In this document: one piece after another, positions 1 to 5,704 of the stretch
How the letters are laid out: each line of letters opens with the position of its first letter
How positions within the stretch are numbered: the first letter of the stretch is position 1
The notes under the pieces: model-generated
The model's database searches: none
Told to the model about the DNA's origin: nothing
What the model saw: the letters and a program-made list of their open reading frames with translations, nothing else
Assembly (NCBI GenBank): GCA_947165615.1
Contig: CAMVBD010000071.1
Span: 1 to 7,030 of the forward strand
Direction: 5' to 3'
DNA length: 7,030 bases
From: an uncultured Clostridia bacterium
Lineage (GTDB): Bacteria; Bacillota; Clostridia; Oscillospirales; Acutalibacteraceae
Made by a program: the position numbers and the translations under genes

Positions 1-1353
1 CTGACCTTTGTTAAAGGGGATTGGAAAACGAAGATCTCCTTTGTGATCATGGGCTTCGGCAGCCTGATGCGCGGACAGATCCTGCGCGGTCTGATGTTTA
101 TGCTGTTTGAAGCGGTGTTCATTTTCTATATGGTCACTTCCGGCGGCTACTGGCTCAGTATGCTTCCGTCCCTCGGTAAGACCGGCCCGCGGGAGATCTA
201 CAACGAGGTCCTTGACACCTATTTCATGGAGTACAATGACAACTCGTTCAAGATCCTTCTGTACGGCGTTCTGACCCTGTTCTTTATTGCCGCCTTCATT
301 TATACATGGCGCGCGAACGTCAGGCAGAACAAGATTTCAGAAGAGATCCTTGCCTCCGGCAAAAAACTCAAAAGCGGGAAAGACGACCTCAGAAGCCTTG
401 TGGACGACCAGTTCCACAAAACGCTGCTGGCGCTGCCGCTTACTGGAATTTTAGTCTTTACCGTCCTGCCGATTTTCTTTATGATCCTTGTGGCGTTCAC
501 GAATTACGACGGCTCGCACGACGGTTATAACAACAGTCTGTTCGGCTGGGTGGGACTCGAAAACTTCCGAACAATGTTTTCCTGGAACGCGGGCGGACAC
601 AATTACTCCGCGACCTTCGGCGAGATCCTCCTCTGGACGCTGATCTGGGCGTTTTTCGCCACGTTTACGAACTACTTCCTCGGTATGTTTGTGGCCATGA
701 TGATCAACAAAAAGGGGATCCGCCTCAAAAAGGTCTGGCGTACCGTATTGGTTCTGACCATTGCGATCCCGCAGTTTATTTCTCTGCTGTACGTCTCCAA
801 GATGTTCGATAAAAACGGTATCATCAACGGTCTGCTGATGAGTTGGGGCGTCATCAAAGAAGCCCTTCCGTTCTGGACGGACCCGACCTGGGCGCGGATA
901 ACGGTCATTCTGATCAATATCTGGATCGGTATCCCGTATCTGATGCTGATCGCGACAGGTATCCTAATGAACATCCCGCAGGATCTGTACGAATCCTCAA
1001 AGATCGACGGCGCAGGCCCCTTCAAGCAGTACACAAAGATCACGCTGCCCTACATGCTGTTTATCACCGGTCCGTATCTGCTGACCAGTTTTACAAGCAA
1101 CATGAACAATTTCAACGTGATCTTTCTGCTGACGGGCGGCGGGCCGACGAACCCCAAAAACTCCTGGGCAAACGGTTCCGTCGGTTATACGGATCTGCTG
1201 ATCACCTGGCTGTTCAAGATCACGACGGGCGCCGAATCCAGTTATTACCTCGCGTCCGTGATCGGTATTCTGGTCTTTGCGGTCGTGGCGGTCATTACGC
1301 TTATCGTATATAATATGCTGCCCTCCGTAAGGAATGAGGAGGATTTCCAATGA
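1..1353 (+). CDS. MalF-type carbohydrate ABC transporter permease (5' partial)
   Basis: Inner-membrane permease subunit of a CUT1-type (maltose/oligosaccharide) importer. The reading frame is open from the first base of the window, and the residues before the GTG at 43 (LTFVKGDWKTKISF) look like normal family N-terminal sequence, so the true start lies upstream and the GTG at 43 is not the start. Counting from the first codon, about eight hydrophobic segments are visible: 30-47, 84-103, 142-166, 206-236, 250-266, 299-323, 350-366 and 416-441. The first two are the N-terminal extension seen in MalF-like proteins; a charged cytoplasmic linker (about 104-140) separates them from the core. The EAA loop that contacts the ATPase is at 331-350 (ESSKIDG ... 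ITLP), with SS in place of AA. The extracytoplasmic loop after the third segment is only about 40 residues, far shorter than the large P2 loop of E. coli MalF. The stop overlaps the next start (ATGA), indicating coupled translation. The family is clear; the substrate (maltodextrin or another oligosaccharide) is inferred. Confidence 0.92.
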   Translation: MTFVKGDWKTKISFVIMGFGSLMRGQILRGLMFMLFEAVFIFYMVTSGGYWLSMLPSLGKTGPREIYNEVLDTYFMEYNDNSFKILLYGVLTLFFIAAFIYTWRANVRQNKISEEILASGKKLKSGKDDLRSLVDDQFHKTLLALPLTGILVFTVLPIFFMILVAFTNYDGSHDGYNNSLFGWVGLENFRTMFSWNAGGHNYSATFGEILLWTLIWAFFATFTNYFLGMFVAMMINKKGIRLKKVWRTVLVLTIAIPQFISLLYVSKMFDKNGIINGLLMSWGVIKEALPFWTDPTWARITVILINIWIGIPYLMLIATGILMNIPQDLYESSKIDGAGPFKQYTKITLPYMLFITGPYLLTSFTSNMNNFNVIFLLTGGGPTNPKNSWANGSVGYTDLLITWLFKITTGAESSYYLASVIGILVFAVVAVITLIVYNMLPSVRNEEDFQ

Positions 1354-2249
1354 GTAAAGAACAGAAAAAAGCCTTTGAAGCAGAGGGCAGGGCTGCCCGC
1401 AAGCACATGGGACTCAAGACCAGTCAGCGCATAAGCAATACGTTTATTTATATTCTGCTGGTCGTCATCAGCATTGTGTGGCTCATCCCGTTCATATTCA
1501 TTCTTCTGCAGTCCTTCCGCGTGGAAAGCACCAATCAGGTCGGTTACGTGATCCCGCAGCAGTGGGGGTTCAAAAACTATATCGCGCTTTGGAACAGCGA
1601 TTTCAAGAGTTGGTATCTCAACACCTTTATCATCGCGCTTGTAACGGCGGTAATGCAGACCGTGATCGTCCTGTGCATGAGTTACACGCTGTCCCGTTTC
1701 CGTTTCAAGCTCAGACAGCCGCTGATGCGCTTTATGCTGATCCTCGGAATGTTCCCCGGCATGCTGACGATGATCATCCTGTACCGTGTTCTGAAGGATC
1801 TGAACATGACGCAGGCCAACGCCGTTCCCGGCCTGATCCTCGTGTACATCGCTTCTTCCGGCATGGGCTATTATGTGTCCAAGGGCTTTTTTGACACGAT
1901 CCCGAAGTCGCTGGACGAAGCCGCCCGTGTCGACGGCGCGACGCGTATGCAGGTCCTGACCCGTATTATCCTTCCGCTTGCAAAGCCGATCGTCATTTAC
2001 ACGATCCTGACCGCGTTTATGGCGCCTTGGGGCGATTTTGTGTTCGCGCGTTACGTCGCGTTCGGCACGTCTTCGGGCTACAACGTGGCAGTCGGTATGT
2101 ACAACTGGCTGAACAAAGACCAGATCGGCGCCTGTTTTACCATGTTCTGCGCCGGCGGCGTAATCGTCGCGATCCCCGTTGCGATCCTCTTTATGTGCCT
2201 GCAGAAGTATTACGTGGAAGGCGTCACAGGCGGCGCCGTAAAAGGATAA
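1350..2249 (+). CDS. MalG-type carbohydrate ABC transporter permease
   Basis: Second permease subunit of the same importer, pairing with the MalF-type protein to form the sugar channel. At 299 residues it matches the usual MalG length. The start is fixed by AGGAGG at 1337-1342, seven bases before an ATG that overlaps the upstream stop by 4 bases. After a charged cytoplasmic N-terminus there are six hydrophobic segments, about 33-54, 91-113, 127-147, 158-178, 212-230 and 264-287. The EAA loop is at 190-209 (EAARVDG ... IILP) and is a full consensus match, unlike its partner. The C-terminus reads GVTGGAVKG, close to the end of E. coli MalG, where the tail reaches into the permease pore in the known maltose transporter structure. 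This tail favours a maltose/maltodextrin-like substrate but does not prove it, since related oligosaccharide permeases share it. The gene is intact, with no sign of transfer. Confidence 0.94.
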   Translation: MSKEQKKAFEAEGRAARKHMGLKTSQRISNTFIYILLVVISIVWLIPFIFILLQSFRVESTNQVGYVIPQQWGFKNYIALWNSDFKSWYLNTFIIALVTAVMQTVIVLCMSYTLSRFRFKLRQPLMRFMLILGMFPGMLTMIILYRVLKDLNMTQANAVPGLILVYIASSGMGYYVSKGFFDTIPKSLDEAARVDGATRMQVLTRIILPLAKPIVIYTILTAFMAPWGDFVFARYVAFGTSSGYNVAVGMYNWLNKDQIGACFTMFCAGGVIVAIPVAILFMCLQKYYVEGVTGGAVKG

Positions 2250-2265
2250 GAAGGAGTGACACGTT

Positions 2266-3390
2266 ATGGCAAGTGTAAAATTAACCGGAGTCAAAAAGAT
2301 TTACGATAAAAAAGTCGTCGCCGTTCACGACTTCGATCTGGAGATCAAGGACAAAGAGTTCGTGGTCTTCGTCGGACCGTCCGGCTGCGGCAAATCCACG
2401 ACCCTGCGCATGATCGCGGGTCTTGAGGAGATCAGCGAAGGTACCGTTGAGATCGACGGCAAAGTCGTAAACGATCTGCAGCCGAAAGACCGCAACATCG
2501 CCATGGTGTTCCAGAACTACGCGCTGTATCCGCATATGACGGTCTACGACAACATCGCGTTCTCCCTTCGCCTCAAGAAGGTTCCCGAAGACGTCATATA
2601 TGAAAAGGTGACCGCCGCTGCGGAGACCCTCGGCATTACCGATTACCTGCTGCGCAAACCCCGCGCGCTTTCGGGCGGCCAGCGGCAGCGCGTCGCCATC
2701 GGACGCGCGATGGTACGCGACTCCAAAGTCTTTTTGATGGACGAGCCGCTTTCGAATCTGGACGCGAAACTGCGCAATCAGATGCGAGCGGAGATCATTC
2801 TGCTGCGGCAGAAACTGAATACGACGTTTATTTACGTCACGCACGATCAGACCGAAGCCATGACCCTCGGCGACCGGATCGTCATTATGAAGGACGGCTA
2901 TATCATGCAGGTCGGCACGCCGACAGAGGTTTTTGAAATGCCGAAGAACCTGTTCGTTGCCGAATTCATCGGCGCGCCGAAAATGAACATTATGCCGGCG
3001 GAACTGACAAAAACGTCTTCCGGCGCTTACAGCGTAAAGGCGTTTGGCGTGTCCATCCCCGTTGATGGCGAAAAAGGCGCGGCTCTTTCGGCAAAGAACG
3101 CAAAAAACGGTAAGGTGCTGCTCGGCGTACGGCCGGAGCATATCACCCTGACAGAAGCGGGTCCCGAAGCGATCCCCGTCACGCTGGAAGTCAACGAAAT
3201 GATGGGTTCCGAACTGCATCTGCACGTCTACACCGACGACGGCATGCGCCTGATCGTCCGCGTCCCGACCGTCAACCTCGATAACGAGACGCGCAAATCT
3301 CTGGTCCAGGGCAAAAAACTGTATTTGACGTTCTCCGGAAAAGTCATGCATTTCTTTGATCCCAAAACCGAAGAAAACCTGCTCAACTGA
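2266..3390 (+). CDS. Carbohydrate ABC transporter ATPase, MsmK/MalK/UgpC type
   Basis: Cytoplasmic ATPase that powers the importer through the EAA loops of the two permeases. All nucleotide-binding motifs are intact: A-loop Tyr13, Walker A GPSGCGKST at 37-45, Q-loop Gln83, signature LSGGQ at 135-139, Walker B VFLMDEP at 155-161 with catalytic Glu160, D-loop SNLD at 163-166 and switch His193. Residues from about 236 to 374 form the MalK-type regulatory (TOBE/OB-fold) domain, with the landmarks FIGAPKMN (234-241) and GVRPEH (287-292). The length of 374 residues is normal. AAGGAG at 2251-2256 sits nine bases before the ATG, and the gap to the upstream permease is 16 bases, so it is the last gene of the operon. 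Members of this family are often encoded apart from their permeases and shared by several importers; here the gene is linked to a permease pair. Automatic annotation often calls such proteins UgpC; nothing here indicates a glycerol-phosphate substrate. Confidence 0.96.
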   Translation: MASVKLTGVKKIYDKKVVAVHDFDLEIKDKEFVVFVGPSGCGKSTTLRMIAGLEEISEGTVEIDGKVVNDLQPKDRNIAMVFQNYALYPHMTVYDNIAFSLRLKKVPEDVIYEKVTAAAETLGITDYLLRKPRALSGGQRQRVAIGRAMVRDSKVFLMDEPLSNLDAKLRNQMRAEIILLRQKLNTTFIYVTHDQTEAMTLGDRIVIMKDGYIMQVGTPTEVFEMPKNLFVAEFIGAPKMNIMPAELTKTSSGAYSVKAFGVSIPVDGEKGAALSAKNAKNGKVLLGVRPEHITLTEAGPEAIPVTLEVNEMMGSELHLHVYTDDGMRLIVRVPTVNLDNETRKSLVQGKKLYLTFSGKVMHFFDPKTEENLLN

Positions 3391-3406
3391 TTCCGTTTTC
3401 GTTTCA

Positions 3407-3438
3407 ATGGCCGTCGCTTTTGCGGCGGCTGTTTTTTT
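3407..3438 (+). terminator. Intrinsic terminator of the sugar ABC operon
   Basis: The arm GGCCGTCGC (3409-3417) pairs with GCGGCGGCT (3422-3430) around a TTTT loop, with T-G wobbles at 3414/3425 and 3409/3430. A run of seven T follows immediately (3432-3438). It begins 17 bases after the ATPase stop codon and ends transcription of the transporter genes before the sporulation gene. Confidence 0.9.
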
Positions 3439-3442
3439 GTCC

Positions 3443-3472
3443 GTATATTTTTTTCTTTGTTTGCAGATAATA
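3443..3472 (+). promoter_or_regulatory. Candidate sigma-G-type (forespore) promoter for spoVT
   Basis: GTATA at 3443-3447, an 18-base spacer, then GATAATA at 3466-3472. Compared with the B. subtilis sigma-G consensus (GHATR, about 18 bases, CATWMTA), only the first base of the -10 differs. In B. subtilis, spoVT is transcribed by sigma-G, so the match fits the gene. The region is AT-rich, so chance similarity is possible. The same GATAAT could serve sigma-A, but there is no good -35 at 17 bases (GTATAT). The expected start point is near 3479, leaving a leader of about 30 bases. Confidence 0.45.
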
Positions 3473-3491
3473 GCAGGGAAGAGAAACAAAC

Positions 3492-3497
3492 AAGGAG
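3492..3497 (+). promoter_or_regulatory. Ribosome binding site that decides the spoVT start
   Basis: AAGGAG lies 11 bases before the ATG at 3509. It supports that ATG over any upstream in-frame start; the frame stays open back to 3356, but that stretch crosses the end of the ATPase gene and its terminator. Confidence 0.8.
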
Positions 3498-3508
3498 AGA
3501 AGAGAAAT

Positions 3509-4051
3509 ATGAAGGCTACAGGAATTGTTCGCCGGATCGACGATCTCGGGCGTGTCGTGATCCCGAAAGAGATCCGGCGTACCATGCGAATCAGGGAAGG
3601 GGACCCGCTTGAGATCTATACCGCGGCGGACGGAGAAGTGATTTTTAAGAAGTATTCTCCGATGGGCGATTTCGCGGAGTTTACCGCGCAGTACGCGGAG
3701 GTCCTGAACAAGGCGACCGGGATGCCCGTCTTTATTTCGGACCGGGACCGAATTGTTGCGTATTCCGGCAGCGGAAAACGAGATTTTTCGGACCGGCGTA
3801 TTTCAAAAGCGCTTGAAACCCTGATGGAAGAGCGTGGAAGTTTTGTCGCTTCGCAGCGGGACCGCGACACGCTCCTGCCGGTCGAAGGCAGAGAGGAAAA
3901 AGCCTGCATCGCGTATCCGGTAGTAGCGGGCGGCGACGTATCCGGCGCTGTGGTTGCTTTGTTCAATCAAAAGGGCGATTACCCTGCGGAGCCGGATGTG
4001 CGGCTGCTGCAAGTCGCGGCTGATTTCCTCGCGAAACAAACGGAGGACTGA
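3509..4051 (+). CDS. spoVT: Stage V sporulation protein T, AbrB-family regulator
   Basis: DNA-binding regulator of late forespore gene expression. The start MKATGIVRRIDDLGR is the hallmark SpoVT/AbrB N-terminus. The swapped-hairpin DNA-binding domain spans about residues 1-50 (GRVVIPKEIRRTMRIREGD, then LEIY and EVIFKKYSP), and the remainder to residue 180 is the GAF-like domain that in SpoVT drives tetramer formation and may bind a ligand not yet known. The length (180 residues) is close to B. subtilis SpoVT (178), whereas AbrB itself is about half that and lacks the GAF part. In B. subtilis, SpoVT modulates sigma-G-dependent genes and is itself sigma-G transcribed; the upstream region here has a fitting promoter candidate. 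The gene stands alone between two terminators, so its catabolic neighbours say nothing about its role. Its presence is the best evidence that the host is a spore-forming Bacillota, although some non-sporulating Clostridia retain homologues. Confidence 0.95.
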   Translation: MKATGIVRRIDDLGRVVIPKEIRRTMRIREGDPLEIYTAADGEVIFKKYSPMGDFAEFTAQYAEVLNKATGMPVFISDRDRIVAYSGSGKRDFSDRRISKALETLMEERGSFVASQRDRDTLLPVEGREEKACIAYPVVAGGDVSGAVVALFNQKGDYPAEPDVRLLQVAADFLAKQTED

Positions 4052-4062
4052 GTCCGGAAATA

Positions 4063-4098
4063 CAGATCCGTACGGTATTGCGGATCTGCATTTTTTTT
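4063..4098 (+). terminator. Intrinsic terminator downstream of spoVT
   Basis: CAGATCCG (4063-4070) and CGGATCTG (4081-4088) form a perfect 8-base-pair stem around a 10-base loop. The bases CA and eight T (4091-4098) follow. It starts 11 bases after the spoVT stop codon. Confidence 0.9.
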
Positions 4099-4135
4099 AT
4101 TGGTCGCGCAATTTGGACGGAAGATTCATAAAAAG

Positions 4136-4149
4136 TTCAAATCTTTGAA
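4136..4149. repeat. Short inverted repeat upstream of the flavoprotein-operon promoter
   Basis: TTCAAA-TC-TTTGAA is a perfect 6-2-6 inverted repeat ending 29 bases before the -35 box. An overlapping AT-rich stem (ATCTTT/AAAGAT, 4141-4155) also exists. The position suits a regulator binding site, but a motif of this size and composition can arise by chance, and I do not recognise it as a known operator. Confidence 0.3.
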
Positions 4150-4178
4150 AAAGATCGTTAAGTTTTTTTTGTCACCTA

Positions 4179-4207
4179 TTGATTTATTTGTCGGGTAATA
4201 GTATAAT
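4179..4207 (+). promoter_or_regulatory. Sigma-A-type promoter of the flavoprotein operon
   Basis: TTGATT at 4179-4184, a 17-base spacer and a perfect TATAAT at 4202-4207. A run of eight T (4163-4170) lies just upstream of the -35 and may act like an UP element. The expected transcription start is near 4214, giving a leader of about 37 bases. That is too short for an antitermination leader of the GlpP kind, so control would have to act at initiation. Confidence 0.85.
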
Positions 4208-4234
4208 ATCTATGAGTTTTTATGAAAAACGAGC

Positions 4235-4240
4235 AAGGAG
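4235..4240 (+). promoter_or_regulatory. Ribosome binding site that decides the start of the GlpA-like gene
   Basis: AAGGAG lies 10 bases before the ATG at 4251. The other in-frame starts have no such site: the TTG at 4179 is the -35 box itself, and the ATG at 4212 is at or before the expected transcription start. Confidence 0.8.
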
Positions 4241-4250
4241 ATGTTGGAAC

Positions 4251-5690
4251 ATGTGTTATGATGTTGCAATTATCGGCGCCGGTGTGATCGGTGCCTTAAC
4301 TGCAAGAGAACTGTCAAGATTCGCGCTGCATACCGTTCTTCTGGAGGCGGCCGGCGACGTGGCAATGGGCGCGACGAAAGCGAACTCCGCGATCGTGCAC
4401 GCCGGGTTTGACGCGCTGCCCGGGACCCTGAAGGCGAAATTCAACGTCAAGGGCGCCGAAATGATGCCCCACGTCTGTGAAGAACTCAGCGTTCCCTATA
4501 AGAATAACGGCTCTTTGGTCGGGGCTTTTTCGGAGGAAGAAAAGGCGCACGTTCAAAAACTGTATGAAAGAGGACTTGCCAACGGCGTCCCGCGCATGGA
4601 GATCCTTGACGAGTCCGCTCTGAAAGCGCTGGAGCCCAATCTCGCTCCCGAGGCCTGCGGCGCGCTGCTTGCCGCCAGCGCCGGTATCGTTTGTCCCTAT
4701 GAACTGACGATCGCGGCGACCGAAAACGCCGTGACCAACGGCGTCGAATTCAAGCGCAACTGCAAGGTCGAGGGCATCGACTTTGCCGACGGCGTCTTTA
4801 CCTTACATACGACGCTCGGTGATATTCAGACAAAATACGTTATCAACTGCGCCGGCGTCCATTCCGATGAGGTTTCCCATATGGTCGGCGACGACAGCTT
4901 CCACATCATTCCCCGCCGCGGCGAATATTTCATCCTCGACAAGGCGGTCGGCAACATGGTGTCGCATACCATTTTCCAGTGCCCCACGGCAATGGGCAAG
5001 GGCATCCTTGTTTCCCCGACGGTCGACGGCAACCTCCTGATCGGCCCCACGGCTGAAGACGTGGACGACAGCAAGCGCGACGATACCGAGACCACCCCTG
5101 CCGGGCTTCAGCTTGTCAAGCGTTTTGCCTGCAAGAGCTGTCCCGCAGTTTCCACAAGAAACGCCATCACGTCCTTCAGCGGTATGCGCGCGCATCCGGA
5201 CGTCGACGACTTTATCCTCGGGCCCAGCAAGGCAAACGCGCAGTTCATTCAGGGCGCGGGCATTGAATCGCCCGGCCTGTCCTCCGCGCCGGCCATCGCC
5301 GTATATCTTGCAAACGTCCTTGTTGAAGCCATCGGCGACGTCTGCAAAAACGAGTCCTTCAACGGTGAAAGAAAAGACGTGTTCCGTTTCCGTCACGCGA
5401 CGGATGAAGAGCGTCAGGCCGCTATTGCCAGGAATCCCGCTTACGGGCGGATCATTTGCAGATGCGAAACCGTCACCGAAGGCGAAATCATCGACGCGAT
5501 CCGCGCGCCGGCAGGCGCCCGGGACGTGGACGGCGTCAAGCGCCGCACCCGTGCCGGAATGGGACGCTGTCAGGGCGGCTTCTGCGGTTCCAAGGTCGTC
5601 GAGATCCTTGCAAGAGAACTCGGCCTTGAACTCAACGACATTACGAAATTCGGCAGAGATTCCAAGATCCTGTTCGACAAAACGAAATAA
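4251..5690 (+). CDS. GlpA-like FAD-dependent dehydrogenase with BFD-like [2Fe-2S] domain
   Basis: Probable glycerol-3-phosphate dehydrogenase of the anaerobic GlpA type, oxidising glycerol-3-phosphate to dihydroxyacetone phosphate via bound FAD. The 479-residue protein starts directly at the flavin-binding strand: DVAIIGAGVIG, with the GxGxxG glycines at 9, 11 and 14. It continues with the DAO-fold substrate domain (KANSAIVHAGFD at 43-54; PRRGEYFIL at 221-229). A second FAD-contact region lies around 319-345 (DDFILGPS; GAGIESPGLSS). After a linker at about 370-398 comes a BFD-like ferredoxin domain with cysteines 403 and 405 (CRC) and 440 and 445 (CQGGFC), which should bind one [2Fe-2S] cluster. 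No membrane segment is seen. The start is set by AAGGAG at 4235-4240. A flavoprotein and a DUF1667 gene follow, the same order I recall for the Thermotoga and clostridial glycerol loci. No glpK or glpF is in view, and DAO relatives such as L-2-hydroxyglutarate oxidases share the fold, so the substrate is inferred. Confidence 0.88.
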   Translation: MCYDVAIIGAGVIGALTARELSRFALHTVLLEAAGDVAMGATKANSAIVHAGFDALPGTLKAKFNVKGAEMMPHVCEELSVPYKNNGSLVGAFSEEEKAHVQKLYERGLANGVPRMEILDESALKALEPNLAPEACGALLAASAGIVCPYELTIAATENAVTNGVEFKRNCKVEGIDFADGVFTLHTTLGDIQTKYVINCAGVHSDEVSHMVGDDSFHIIPRRGEYFILDKAVGNMVSHTIFQCPTAMGKGILVSPTVDGNLLIGPTAEDVDDSKRDDTETTPAGLQLVKRFACKSCPAVSTRNAITSFSGMRAHPDVDDFILGPSKANAQFIQGAGIESPGLSSAPAIAVYLANVLVEAIGDVCKNESFNGERKDVFRFRHATDEERQAAIARNPAYGRIICRCETVTEGEIIDAIRAPAGARDVDGVKRRTRAGMGRCQGGFCGSKVVEILARELGLELNDITKFGRDSKILFDKTK

Positions 5691-5704
5691 GGAGGGTTCC
5701 GAAG

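Noticed and set aside
1245..2294. Long open frame on the - strand (349 codons) opposite the MalG-type gene
   Set aside because: Shadow of a GC-biased coding strand; its translation is rich in His, Asp and Arg without a recognisable domain, and the + strand gene is unambiguous.
2281..3585. Long open frame on the - strand (434 codons) opposite the ATPase
   Set aside because: It lies opposite a complete ABC ATPase, crosses the terminator and spoVT start, and shows no family motif.
3954..4148. Small + frame (64 codons) spanning the spoVT end and its terminator
   Set aside because: It mostly overlaps spoVT out of frame and reads through the terminator hairpin; no ribosome binding site was noticed.
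4141..4170. AT-rich stem (ATCTTT/AAAGAT) followed by T8 as a second terminator
   Set aside because: The stem is six weak pairs with a 3-base loop, and the T run begins seven bases after it; a strong terminator already lies at 4063-4098.
4099..4250. Catabolite-response (cre) site, GlpP-type antitermination leader or riboswitch before the flavoprotein operon
   Set aside because: No sequence close to the cre consensus was found by eye, and the expected leader of about 37 bases is too short for a terminator/antiterminator pair or a riboswitch.
4222..4287. Possible leader peptide starting in the flavoprotein-operon leader
   Set aside because: The ATG at 4222 has no ribosome binding site within the short leader, and the frame ends inside the GlpA-like gene; it is probably chance.
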